From NCBI RefSeq assembly GCF_030272615.1, contig NC_081411.1, forward strand, positions 208,226,244 to 208,290,243: DNA of 64,000 nucleotides, written 5' to 3'. The notes under the pieces are model-generated. The model made no database searches. It saw only the letters and a list, made by a program, of their open reading frames with translations, and was not told the origin of the DNA. Below are positions 44,452-56,097 of this stretch, in pieces. Position 1 is the stretch's first letter. Each line of letters begins with the position of its first letter. Position numbers and translations under genes: made by a program. This stretch comes from Cryptomeria japonica. Lineage: Eukaryota; Streptophyta; Pinopsida; Cupressales; Cupressaceae.

Positions 44452-45960
44452 GTGGATTGTGCTAGAACACTGATGATTGAGAAGAAGGTTCCACAAACAT
44501 TTTGGAGAGAAGCAATAAGCACAGCCATTTACACCTTGAACCGAGTTCAATTGAAGAAAGGTACTTTGAAGACACCTTATGAAATCTGGTATGGCAAGAA
44601 ACCTAATGTAAGTTATTTTAAGATCTTTGGAAGTAAATGCTATGTTCATAAAGATGATAGAAATGGCAAGTTTGATCAGAAAAGTGAAGAAGGAACATTT
44701 CTAGGATATTCTTCTAGAAGCAAAGCATTTAAATGTCTGATCAAATCATCTAACAAAATAGTAGAAAGTGCAAATGTGAAAATTGATGAATTTGCAGAAA
44801 GAACTGATGAAGGGAATTCCAAAGAACTGGAAGACTATGATAAATTTGTCTATGTGCAACCGAGAAGTCCTACCGAGATAACTGTTGGAGAAAATGAAGG
44901 AAATATCCAGTTACTGAGTGATGAAGAATATCATACAGAGCCTACCGAGCCTATATTAGCCAAGTATGTTAGAAGACACCATGCATCAAGTCAAATTATA
45001 GGAGATAAGGATGATCTAGTGATGACAAGGAACAAACTGAGACAAAACACATGTTTGATATCTGAATTTGAACTGAGAATTGTCAAAGAGGCATTTAACA
45101 GTGAAGATTGGATAAATGCTATGACTGAAGAGATTGATCAAATCAAGAAGAATGACACATGGACACTGGTCCCAAGACCGAAGGACAAAAATGTAATCGG
45201 TACAAAGTGGATCTTCATAAACAAGCTAAATGAAAAAGGTGAGGTCATTCGGAACAAAGCAAGATTAGTTTGCAAAGGTTATGCCCAAGAAGAAGGAATT
45301 GATTATGGTGAGACTTTTGCACCTATTGCTAGACTTGAAGGAGTTAGAACATTGTTGGCATATGCTGCTTTCAAAAACTTCAAGGTATATCAAATGGATG
45401 TCAAATCTACATTTCTGAATGGAATATTAGAAGAAGAAGTTTTCATTGAACAACCTAAAGGATTTGTTGATGACAATGATAAAGATTAGGTATGTAAATT
45501 GAACAAAGCTTTATATGGTCTGAAACAAACACCTAGAGCATGGTATGAAAGATTGCACTCTTATTTGATTAAGATTGGTTTTATAAGGACAAGTGAGAAT
45601 AGCAACATGTACATGAAGAATGATGAAAATGGAATACTAATCTCAGCCATATTTGTTGATGATATTATATTTTGTGGAAATGACTCTTTATGCAAGAACT
45701 TTGGAAATGAAATGAGCAAAGAATTTGAGATGTCATTAATCCGTGAGATAAAGTATTTTATAGGCTTACAGATACTGCAAATGAAAAATGAGATTTTCAT
45801 TACTCAATCCAAGTACATAAAGGAAATCTTGAAGAAATTTGGAATGGAGGATTCAAAACCAGTAAGTACTCCTATGACTACCAATTGTAAACTATCAAAG
45901 AATGATGAATCTGCATCTGTTGATGAGACATTTTACCGATCTATGATTGGAAAGTTGTAA
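44452..45960 (+). pseudogene. Element E integrase C-terminus and RT
   Basis: Runs from the integrase C-terminal region ([19 protein letters not shown]) through a variable linker to Copia [55 protein letters not shown] (catalytic DD) and YFIGLQI. It is one frame broken by TAG at 45487-45489 and TAA at 45958-45960. Confidence 0.9.
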
Positions 45961-46041
45961 TATGTTGTTCATAGTAGGCCAGATATAGCACATGCAGTAG
46001 GTATTGTTGCAAGATTCTCTGCAGATCCTAAGGAAATACAC

Positions 46042-46605
46042 ATGACAGCAATCAAAATAATTTTCAGATACTTGAAAGGCACTGAAGATTATGGCTTAGT
46101 ATATCAGAAAGGAAATGATTTTGATCTAAAAGTTTATACTAATGCTGATTGGGCAGGCAACATTGACGACAGAAAAAGCACAAGTGGAGGAGCTTTCTTC
46201 TTAGGAGAAAGACTAGTGAGTTGGCTTAGCAAGAAACAAGGATGTGTTTCTCAGTCAATAGCCAAAGCTGAATATGTTGCAATAGCACTGAATTGTACCA
46301 ACATTGCATGGATGAAACAACTGTTGGAAGGTATAAATGAGAAAGTTACCGAGCCAGTAACTATATTCTGTGACAATACTAGTGTCATTAATATTTCAAA
46401 GAATCTTGTTGTGCACTCTAAGACAAAGCACATATCTATCAAATATCATTATCTTAGAGAAGAAGCTCAAGAGAAGAAAGTGGTGTTGGAATATGTTAAC
46501 ACAAAGGAGCAAATAGTTGATATCTTCACCAAGCCACTACCAAAGGACACTTTTGAATATCTCAGAAGTAAGCTAGGGGTCCTACCCCTATCTTTTACTC
46601 ATTGA
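46042..46605 (+). CDS. Element E RNase H
   Basis: Same register as RT. It contains YTNADWAGN, the Copia RNase H start (ADWAG), with AEYVA and the later CDNTSVI and [12 protein letters not shown] motifs. Ends TGA at 46603-46605. It degrades the RNA template during cDNA synthesis in active elements. Confidence 0.9.
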   Translation: MTAIKIIFRYLKGTEDYGLVYQKGNDFDLKVYTNADWAGNIDDRKSTSGGAFFLGERLVSWLSKKQGCVSQSIAKAEYVAIALNCTNIAWMKQLLEGINEKVTEPVTIFCDNTSVINISKNLVVHSKTKHISIKYHYLREEAQEKKVVLEYVNTKEQIVDIFTKPLPKDTFEYLRSKLGVLPLSFTH

Positions 46606-47036
46606 CCGAGTTCCGTGAAAGCATCACTTCGATGACTCTATTGAATATCTTTTGGGGAGTTGATGCTGAATTGATACACTTTAGATTTTTTTTGAAAGTG
46701 TACTGGAATTAATACTGGCATAATACAGAGAATGATACAAGGAACAGGAATTGAAGACAAATGCTCTGATCGAGACTCAGTTGATACACAACAATAGGCC
46801 ATAACTTCTTACAAAAAGAAATTATGTTTTAGTTCTTTTTCTTTTTGGCATTGTTTTCAAAGGGGGAGAAGACCTACCCAGGGGGAGAAGACCTACAAAA
46901 GGGGAGAAGACCTGAGAAGACTGAAAAAAAAAATAGAAGAGAAGTCTAATGAATGAGGAAGAGCATTTCAGCATTTCAGAATTACAGCAATCCAAATTTT
47001 TTAAAGATCAAATCAATTGGTTTTGCCATCAATGCC
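46606..47036 (+). other. Element E 3' non-coding region with purine tracts
   Basis: No gene. Three closely spaced gggg(g)agaagacct words at about 46861-46912 precede the true polypurine tract. Confidence 0.7.
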
Positions 47037-47048
47037 AAAGGGGGAGAT
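47037..47048 (+). promoter_or_regulatory. Element E polypurine tract
   Basis: aaagggggagat directly before the 3' LTR. D has the same tract at about 52508-52519. Confidence 0.88.
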
Positions 47049-48524
47049 TGTTGGCAATATTACATTATAAGGATATTGAGAAGGTTGTTGATGATTATGG
47101 ACATAACTGATTAAAGATGTTTTACTATCTTGATATTATTATTTTGTCATTGATGTCAAGAAATTGATTTTCTAATTCAGTATGATGTTGTCATATCTTA
47201 AGAAATATGATATGAAGATTATAAAGAAGTCGGTAAAGACACAGGAAAGAATATGATGAATAAGGGGATAAGTTATTCAATGGGAAACTACTACCAAGTT
47301 AGACAATGATGAGATCTTGATGTTTTAGATTGTTTTAACATCATACATATGTTGTAAAATGTAAAGGTTAATACTATACTATGTTATCAAGCAAAGAACC
47401 TAGTCGGTAAACCCTAAGGTTATCGCAGTCGATTAATGAAGATAGAATGTCTACCGAGTGAAGTTTAGTATTCACTGAGTTGTAACTGAGCTATAACAAA
47501 ATGCATTAAATGTTTACATGTGATATTTAATGAAAGAAGTTGATGAGCTGGAGTGGATCAATGATTGGCAAGTTGTGGAAGAAGTTTGTTAAACAAATCT
47601 AAGGCAATGGAAAGTCGGCAAGAAGATCTATAGCTCAGATTGAACCGCATTACCATAACACAAGTTCCAAGGTGAATGTGCAAGTTCCAAGGTGAGGTAA
47701 AACATTTTCAGATCGAAAGATACAATGAACCTGGACAAGATTGAAGATCTGATGGCTATGATTGATCATGGGAAATGTGATCAAGGAGATTAAGCGGTTA
47801 GAAGATTGTTTATAAATGGGAAACTGTTGATAAACAATGTATGCGGGCAAGTGTATGCACAGGGATGCTACATAGTGATTACCGAGCACAGAAGCTTGAA
47901 GACCTATTAGAATAACAGAGTATTGATGCCCAGCAAATAGACAAGATTAGTTCTATGTCTAGATTGTATTGAACAAATAGGAATCTGCTTTAGCATTTTA
48001 GATGTGAAGCTGCAGATAGATTGTATTACTGTTATTTTGTGAAAGTGACAAGAAATCTCTTAACCAAGTGGACTTAACAGTCTTATATGTAAATCCTCTA
48101 ACAAGGTGACATTCTGATTGAGTGTTTGAAATCCTTTGACAAGGTCACTTCTAACAAACTGGAGATCCTAACAGATCTGAGGCAAATCCCTTAACCAGGT
48201 CACATCTAGCAATGTGTTTGTAATCTTTAACAAAATTTTCTTTTAACCGAGCATACTCTAGAAGAGTATATTTCTTAGTGGGTCCAAAATCCCACAGTGG
48301 TTTTTCCCTATTTGGGCTTCTACGTTAAATCTGGTGTTATGAGGTTTATATTGTTCATATGCTTTTGAGTTTGCATGTTTGACAGTTTTTGGTTATATGA
48401 CTGATATATATGTTACCGAGATTGAATCTGATGTTTTTATGGATGATTAAGTTTGTATGATTCACCCCCCCTCTCATCTTGTTGGCTATTGGATCTGTAC
48501 TTATATTAAGTATCAGAACTATCA
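47049..48524 (+). repeat. Element E 3' LTR
   Basis: 1476 bases, closely matching the 5' LTR, with a shorter C-run. Followed by the GTAAG target duplication. Confidence 0.93.
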
Positions 48525-48817
48525 GTAAGTACTCTGAAGGGGATCACATTGGAGCAAGTGAAAGATTTCGCAAGAACATGGAAAAAGTGCACAAACTGTA
48601 TAAGGAAATCAAGAAGCAAGAAGAGTTTGAAGCATTATTAGCCAAAAGGTTACCGAGAAGAAAAGGTAAGTATAAAGGAAAGCTACCTTTAAAATGTTTC
48701 AATTGTGATAAAATAGGACATATGGCTTCTAACTGTCCTGACAAAGAATCTAGTGAAAAGACAACCAATACAGAGGACACCGAGACTTCAGAAGAAGAGA
48801 TAGAAAGACATGTCTAG
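48525..48817 (+). pseudogene. gag: Element D gag, C-terminal part
   Basis: Resumes right after E. It carries the helical KYSEGDH...FRKNMEKVHKLY region and the zinc knuckle CFNCDKIGHMASNC (about 48699-48740). Ends TAG at 48815-48817. Confidence 0.88.
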
Positions 48818-48879
48818 TAGCTAATGAGGAATCCAACGATGATAAATCTGATGAAACTAATACTGAGGAAGTTGTTTAT

Positions 48880-49383
48880 GTGGCTATTAAAGATGGATCA
48901 GATGAAGAAAGGTATGAAGAAAAATATTTAATATCTCACATAAATAATAATGACTCTTGGATTATAGACAGTGGATGCTCACATCACATGACAGGTGATA
49001 AACACAAGTTTGTTAAATTAGAAGACTATGATGGAGGCTATGTAAGATTTGGTAATGATGCACCATGTCCGGTGAAAGGTAAAGGATCTATAACACTTCT
49101 TGACAATGCTAAATGTGATGATGTATACTGGGTTGAAGGTTTGAAATACAATTTGTTGAGTGTAGCACAGCTAAACAATACAGGATACCGAATAGAATTT
49201 CAGAAAGGAATTGTCAAAGTTCATGACAAGCATGTAAAGTTAGCTACTACCGGGACACAAACAAAAGGTAATACATTTCATCTTGACTCAACTTGGAACA
49301 AGTGTCTTTATGCAAAGATAGACGATACCTGGTTATGGCATAAAAGGTTTTGTCATGTAAATTTTGATAATCTGTCAAAATAA
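48880..49383 (+). pseudogene. Element D protease and GAG-pre-integrase
   Basis: Protease active site DSGCSHHMTG at about 48968, then YNLLSVAQL and LWHKRFCHVN. The frame is lost by a 1-base deletion near 49375 relative to E. Confidence 0.88.
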
Positions 49384-49985
49384 GTAAGAAGCACCGAGTA
49401 AGAGGTCTACCGAGTCTTGAAAAACTTGAGAATGCTATGTGTCGAGGATGCCAGATGGGTAAGATGACAAGATCAAGCTTTACAAGTAAGTCCTACACTT
49501 CTAAAGGAATTTTAGATCTAGTACACACTAATCTTTGTGGTCCTATGAAAGGTCAAAGTTATTATGGTGATAAATATTTCATATTATTTGTGGATGATTA
49601 CTCAAGGATGATGTCAGTCATGTTTTTAAAAGAAAAATCAGAAGCTTTTCAAATGTTTAAATGGTACAAGGCAAGAGTTGAAAATGAAATAGGAAGACAA
49701 CTGAAATGTCTTAGATCTGATAGAGGAGGAGAGTTCACTTCTGATGAATTTAACTTATTCTGTAATGATCATGGTATAAAAAGACAAGTATCTGCACTGA
49801 GAACACCTCAGCAAAATGGGATAGCCGAGAGAAGAAACAGATCAATTATGGATTGTGCAAGAACCCTGGTGATAGAAAAGAGGGTACCTCAAACGTTTTG
49901 GAGAGAAGCAATCAGCACTGCAGTTTATACCCTGCACCAAGTTCAACTGAAGAAAGGAACTATGAAGACACCATATAAAATCTAG
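49384..49985 (+). pseudogene. Element D integrase core
   Basis: Contains the second half of the zinc-binding region (CRGCQMGK), the first Asp position changed to Asn (VHTNLCGPM), second Asp in LRSDRGGEF, and the third region [13 protein letters not shown] with the catalytic Glu. Ends at TAG 49983-49985, where E has TGG. Confidence 0.88.
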
Positions 49986-52004
49986 TATGACAAGAAACCT
50001 AATGTAAGTTATTTTAAAATCTTTGGAAGTAGATGCTATTTTCACAAAGATGACAAAAATGGAAAATTTGATCAGAAAAGTGAAGAAGGAACATTTCTTG
50101 GTTATTCTTCCAGAAGTAACGCATTTAAATGTCTGATCAAATCATCTAACAAAATAGTGGAAAGTGCAAATGTGAAAATTGATGAATTTTCAGAAAGAAA
50201 TGATGAAGGAAATTCCAAAGAACCAAAAGATTATGAAGAATTCGTTTATGTTCAACCGAGAAGTCCTGCCGAGAAAGGTGCTGAAGCAAATGAAGATAAT
50301 GTTTAGTTACCGAGTGATGAAGAAGATCATATAGAACCTACCGAGCCTATATTAGCCAAATATGTCAGAAGACATAATGCATCAAATCAGATTATAGGAG
50401 ATAAGGATGATCCAGTGATGACAAGGAACAAACTGAGACAGAACACATGTCTGATTTCTGAATTTGAACCAAGAATAGTGAAAGAGGCATTTAACAGTGA
50501 AGATTGGGTAAATGCTATGACATAAGAGATTGATCAAATCAAGAAGAATGACACATGGACACTGATCCCAAGACCGAAGGACAAAAATGTAATCGGTACG
50601 AAGTGGATTTTCAGAAACAAGCTAAATGAAAAAGGTGAGGTTATTCGCAACAAAGAAAGACTAGTTTGCAAAGGTTATGCTAAAGAAGAAGGAATAGGTT
50701 ATGGTGAGACATTTGCACCTGTGGCTAGACTTGAGGGAGTAAGAACATTGTTGGCATATGCTGCTTTCAAAAATTTCAAGGTATATCAAATGGATGTTAA
50801 ATCTGCATTTTTGAATGGTATACTAGAAGAAGAAGTTTACATTGAACAACCTGAAGGATTTGTTGAAGACGGGAGTAAAGATCAGGTATGCAAACTGAAC
50901 AAAGCCTTATATGGTCCGAAGCAAGCACCTAGAGCATGGTATGAAAGACTGCACTCTTATTTGATCAAGATTGGTTTTATAAGGACAAGTGAAAATAGCA
51001 ATATGTACATGAAGAAAGATGAGGACAATGGAATACTAATCTCAGCCATATTTGTTGATGATATTATATTTTGTGGAAATGACTCCTTATGCAAGAACTT
51101 TGGAAATGAAATGTGCAAAGAATTTGAGATGTCACTAATCAATGAGATAAAGTATTTTATAGGTTTACAGATACAGCAAATGAAAGATGAGATTTTCATT
51201 ACTCAATCCAAGTACATTAAGGAAATCTTGAAGAAATTTGGAATGGAGGATTCTAAACCAGTAAGTACTCCTATGACTACTAACTGTAAATTATCAAAGA
51301 ATGATGAATCTACATCTATTGATGAGACACTTTACCGATCTATGATTGGGAAGTTGCAATATGTTGTGCATAGTAGACCGGATATAGCACATGCAGTAGG
51401 TATTGTAGCAAGATTCTCTGCAGATCCCATGGAAACCCATATGACAGCGATCAAGAGAACTTTCAGATACCTGAGAGGCACTGAAGATTATGGCTTAGCA
51501 TATGAAAAGAGGAATAATTTTGATTTAAAAGTTTATACTGATGCTAATTGGGTAGGCAACATAGATGACTGGAAAAGCACAAGTGGTGGAGCTTTCTTTT
51601 TAGGAGAAAGACTAGTGAGTTGGCTTAGCAAGAAACAAGGATGTATTTCACAGTCAACAGCAGAAGCTGAATATAGTGCTGCAACATTGAATTGTACCAA
51701 TATAGCATGGATCAAACAACTGTTGGAAGGTATAAATGAGAAAGTTATCGAGCCAATAACTATATTCTGTGATAATACTAGTGCCATTAACATTTCAAAG
51801 AATCCAGTAATGCACTCTAAGACAAAGCATATATCTATAAAGTATCATTATCTCAGAGAAGAAGTTCAAGAGAAGAAAGTTGTGCTAGAATATATCAGTT
51901 CAAAGGAGCAATTAGCAGACATCTTCACAAAGTCACTGCCAAGGGACACTTTTGAGTATCTTAGAAGCAAGTTAGGGGTCCTACCCCTATCTTCTACTCA
52001 CTGA
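49986..52004 (+). pseudogene. Element D integrase C-terminus, RT and RNase H
   Basis: One register broken by TAG near 50304 and TAA near 50523, then open for 427 codons from 50721. RT has [12 protein letters not shown] and FVDDIIF. RNase H has TDANW (start), AEYSAAT and CDNTSAI. Ends TGA at 52002-52004. The stretch 52005-52505 is non-coding, with purine tracts. Confidence 0.9.
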
Positions 52005-52505
52005 CAGAGTTCAGTGAAAGCATCAATTCGATGAATCTACAGAATATTATGTGTGGATTGATGTTGATTTACGCACTTTAGAAGGTTTTCTAAAGGTGTG
52101 CAGGAAATAGTGAATAGACACAAGTTGCTCTGACCAAGACTGAGATCATACACAGCAAGGCAAATCACTTCACAATGGAAGAAATCATGATTTAGTTCTT
52201 TTACTTTTTGGCATTATTGTCAAAGGGGGAGAAGACTATAAATGGTTGGAAGACTAAATGGTCAACTGAATGGTAAAGCCTTAAATGATGGAAATAATAG
52301 AAGATTAAGGACAGGGGGAGAAGATTGAAAAACGGAGAAGACTAAATGCAAGACAACAGCTCAGAAGCCTAATGAAAAAGGGAGAAGACTTCAGAATATT
52401 TTAACAGCTCAAGGATAATAGGAGAAGTCTAACAGCAATCTGAATTTGAATCAATTTGAATATCTTGTTGGTATTACCATTTAATTGTTGGTTTTGCCAT
52501 CAATG

Positions 52506-52519
52506 CCAAAGGGGGAGAT
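52506..52519 (+). promoter_or_regulatory. Element D polypurine tract
   Basis: ccaaagggggagat immediately before the 3' LTR. Confidence 0.85.
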
Positions 52520-54049
52520 TTTTGGCATCACAGTAAGAAAGATTGTTGATATTCAATAAGGATATTGAGAAGGTTGTTGAAGATTGTTGATATAACTAAA
52601 GAAGGATGATAACTATCTTTATAACATTATTTTTTCATTGATGTCACGAAATTGATTATCTGATTTAGTATGATGTTGCCATATCTTGAGAAGATTGATT
52701 TGAAGAGAATTAAGATGTCGGTAAAAGACATAGAAAGAATGTGATGAATAAGAGGAGAAATAAGGTAATCAATGGGCAACTATTACCGAGTTAGACAATG
52801 ATGAGATCATGATGTTTAGATTGTCTTGATATCCTACATATGTTGTTGATTGTAAGGTTAATACTATACTATGTCACCGAGCAAAGAACCTAGTCAGTAA
52901 ACCCTAAAGAACCTAGTCGGTAAAGACTAAGGTTATCGATATCGGTTAATGAAGGTGAAATGTCTACCGAGTAAAGTTTAGTATTTACCGAGTTGCAACC
53001 GAGTTATGACAGTGCGCATTGGATGAATACAAGCATTATTTAATGAAGGACAATGATGAGCTGGAGATGTATAAATGATTGGTATGTCATGCATGAAGTT
53101 TGTTAAAGATCTATGACAAAGGAAAATCGGCAGGAAGATCTACAGCGTAGATTGAACCACAATAACCTTGTGCAAGTTCCAAGATAGGAATGCAAGTCCC
53201 GAGGCAAGTTAAAACATTTTCAGATCGGAAGGATACATTGAACCTGGTCAAGTTTGAAGATCTGATTGCTAAGATTGATCATGGGAAATGTGATCAAGGA
53301 GATTAAGCGGTTAGAAATTGTTTATAAATAAGGAATTGTTAATAAACAATGTATGTGGGCAAGTGTAAGCACAGGGATGCTACATAGTGATTACCGAGCA
53401 CATAAGCTTGAAGACCTGTTTGAATAACAGAGTAGAGAGCCCAACAGAGGGACAAGATAAGTCCTATGACTAGATTGTTTTGAGCAAATAAGAATCTGCT
53501 TTAGCATTTTAGATGTAAAGTTGCAAATATATTTTATTACTGTTATTTTTTAAGTGACAGAAAATCTCTTAACCGAGTGGACTTAACAGTCTTATTTGTA
53601 AACCCTCTAGCAAGGTAACATTCTAAATGAGTGTTTGAAATCCTTTGACAAGGTCACTTCTAACAAAGTGAAGATCCTAACAGATCTGAGGGAAATCCCT
53701 TAACCGGGTCACATCTAGCAATGTGTTTGTAATCTTTAACAGGATTTGCTTTTAACCGAGCATACTCTAGAAGAGTATATTTCTTAGTGGGTCCAAAATC
53801 CCACAGTGGTTTTTCCCTATTTGGGTTTCCACATTAAATCTGTTGTTATGAGTGTTATGATGATTATGTGTTTATGAGTTAACATGTTTAGCAGTTTTTG
53901 GTTATGTTGTTGAAGTAGAGGTTACCGAGTTTGAATCTGTTGATTTTATGGAAGTTTAAGTTTGTATGATTCACCCCCCCCCCTCCCCCCCGGCTCTCAT
54001 CTTGTTAGCTATTAGCATCTGTACTTTACAATTAGTATCAGAACTAACA
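52520..54049 (+). repeat. Element D 3' LTR
   Basis: Matches 38624-40130. The first bases have changed (tttttggc for tgttggc), and the C-run at about 53974-53992 is interrupted by ct and gg. It ends agaactaaca, then GCTTA. Confidence 0.9.
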
Positions 54050-54208
54050 GCTTACAAGTTGGACACGTTGGGACTTAGATTCTTGGTTTGGTGGAGATGA
54101 TCATGGTGTCATGTAGTTGTTACTTATGTTTAGGGAATTTGGCATTGCATGATTGGATTCGTAGGTGTTTTGATTGGTGATTATTTGATTGGATTCTTGA
54201 TTGATTAT
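54050..54208. other. Target duplication and remnant of pre-D sequence
   Basis: 54050-54054 repeats GCTTA. The rest continues the T/G-rich sequence left of D. No gene seen. Confidence 0.65.
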
Positions 54209-54239
54209 TGTAGTCACATAAATCTGTCCACTTAATTAA

Positions 54240-54700
54240 ATGAATACTTAGTATTTATTTGATTATTTAACCATCAATTAATAATTAATTAAATTAATAT
54301 ATTTAATTAATTCATCTTAACCCTCTTCTCCTATTAATTAAATAAATTATTCAATTTATTTGATTTAATTCACTTAACCAAATTCAGACCATTAATTAAA
54401 TAAATAAATCATATTTATTTAATTAAATCTTCTCTCACATTTAAATAAATTAATATTTATTTAAAACCCCCAAAATCCCACCTCTCACATTTAAATAAAT
54501 AAATCATTTATTTAAATCACCTTTATCCTCCACCCACTTGCATTTTCCTACAAATGCAAGTTGCACAATTATTTTAAATAAATCATTTATTTAAATCACC
54601 TTTATCCTCCACCCACTTGTATTTTCCTACAAAAGCAAGTTGCACAACTATTTTAAATAAATTATTTATTTAAAATCCTATTTATCCTCACCCACTTGAA
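54240..54700. repeat. AT palindrome repeats in F LTR
   Basis: Repeated inverted blocks such as atttaaat-aaatcatttatttaaat, plus a direct duplication of about 90 bases containing cctttatcctccacccactt (copies at about 54520 and 54599). Confidence 0.7.
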
Positions 54701-55658
54701 ACCTTTAATGGTTTCCCTTAAAGTAGTCAAACTTGATGGCTTTAAAGTCTTCAAACTTGATGGCTTCCTTCTATAGTCTTCTTAAGACTTTAATGGTTTT
54801 CCTTAAAGTCTTCAAGCCTTTAATGGTTTCCCTCAAAGTCTTCAAGCATTTTAATGCTTTATCTTCATTTTTCTCATTTAAATAAATTAATATTTATTTG
54901 AATATTTATCCAAATGCAAATTACACCATTTAATTGAAATAAATGATTTTATTTTAATTGAAAATACCAAAATTTCTTCCACTTACATTTTCCTACAAAA
55001 TCCACTTGTATGCCTAAACCCCTTCTAGATTCTTCTAAACCCTTCCTAATTAGCCTAATCCATCCCCTAAATATTGTCACATTCCTAAGCAAATTGGAGT
55101 CACTTCTCAAAGACTCCAAAGTCTTTGAAAAGCAATTAATGCTTTGTGTGTTCAACAAATTAACCCTCAAAGTCTTGGATAACCTTTGAAAGCTTCCAAC
55201 CTTCAACCACTAAATGGCTCAAAGTCTTTGATAACCATTGAAGGCTTTCAACCTTCAACCACTTAATCCCCAAAGTCTCCAATAACCATTAATGGTTACC
55301 TCAAACCCTCCCACATGGTTAAAACATTTGTTTTGACTCAACCTCTACCCAACCCAAAGGTCTCATCAAGCCTTTAATGCTTTGACCATGATTATCTCTT
55401 AAACATTTGCACAAAGGTTTATCCTTGGATTAACTCTTAATCCAATGGGTAATCTTAATTTAGACTTGACCCTTACCTTCTAGATAACCATTAGGTCTTC
55501 TCAGGCCTTTAATGCCTCCAACCTCTTCTCTCAACCCAATCCTATGTTGACACTTGTCACCATTTTATTGGTGCCAATTGTGCACATGGATCCCCAACTT
55601 TCAATCCTAACCCTTGTTAAGATTGCTCAATCTTAACCCTTCATTTCCCTATTTCTTC

Positions 55659-55667
55659 TATAAATAG
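55659..55667 (+). promoter_or_regulatory. TATA box of element F
   Basis: TATAAATAG in the context ttctataaatagaacccttctcc, a canonical plant TATA box. It puts transcription start near 55690, with U3 about 1.5 kb and R-U5 about 0.4 kb. Inferred from sequence. Confidence 0.65.
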
Positions 55668-56081
55668 AACCCTTCTCCTCAAGCAAAAAGAAGCATTTTA
55701 GAGTATTGTTGTTATACTGGCATTAGCATAGAGCTTTTTCATAGCATCACTATCTACTCTAGCATAGTATTTAGCTTTTCATTTCATATTTGAAGCTTAG
55801 TATTAAATCTCAATCCTCCATAAGCATCCATAGTGCAAAAAGCTGCTGAGAGCTACACTCATTTGGGACTTGGAGAGGAGAGGAACAAGGGAGGAGCAAC
55901 TATGAGCATCTTGATTAGCTATTTCATTTTATGTTTATATGCTTTCTATTTCATGCTTAATATCTCTCTTGATATGCCTGTTTAGGATAATCTTTTGTTG
56001 CTAACACTAACGTTTGTTTCTTGTGCTCTTGTGTGTGTTGCCATCAAACAGATTTTCTAATCCTTTTTGCAGAGCATCATT

Positions 56082-56097
56082 TGGTGAACCCGACGTG
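56082..56097 (+). promoter_or_regulatory. Element F primer-binding site
   Basis: TGGTGAACCCGACGTG, two bases after the LTR, identical to the site of element B. tRNA not identified. Confidence 0.75.

Larger units (their letters stand above)
40879..48524 (+). mobile_element. Element E: Ty1/Copia LTR retrotransposon nested in D
   Basis: Complete 7646-base element with TG...CA LTRs (40879-42359 and 47049-48524) and perfect target duplication GTAAG (40874-40878 and 48525-48529). It is inserted in the same orientation inside the gag gene of the related element D. Coding regions are intact in order but broken by stops and two frameshifts. Confidence 0.94.
38624..54049 (+). mobile_element. Element D: Ty1/Copia LTR retrotransposon, split by element E
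   Basis: LTRs 38624-40130 and 52520-54049, an initiator-Met primer site, and Copia order gag, protease, integrase, RT, RNase H. The 5-base duplication GCTTA flanks it (38618-38622 and 54050-54054), with one extra T before the left LTR. The gag gene is interrupted by the related element E. D has several stops (for example near 40243, 49983, 50304 and 50523) and a 1-base loss near 49375. Confidence 0.9.
54209..56079 (+). repeat. Element F 5' LTR
   Basis: Begins tgtagtcacata, ends gcagagcatca, followed by the primer site. Its partner is outside the window, so the left end is inferred from the TG start and the change in composition. The first 700 bases are rich in TTTAAATAAA-type palindromes. 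54720-55560 has repeated phrases built on aaagtctt, aatggtt and ccttcaacca. Confidence 0.75.
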
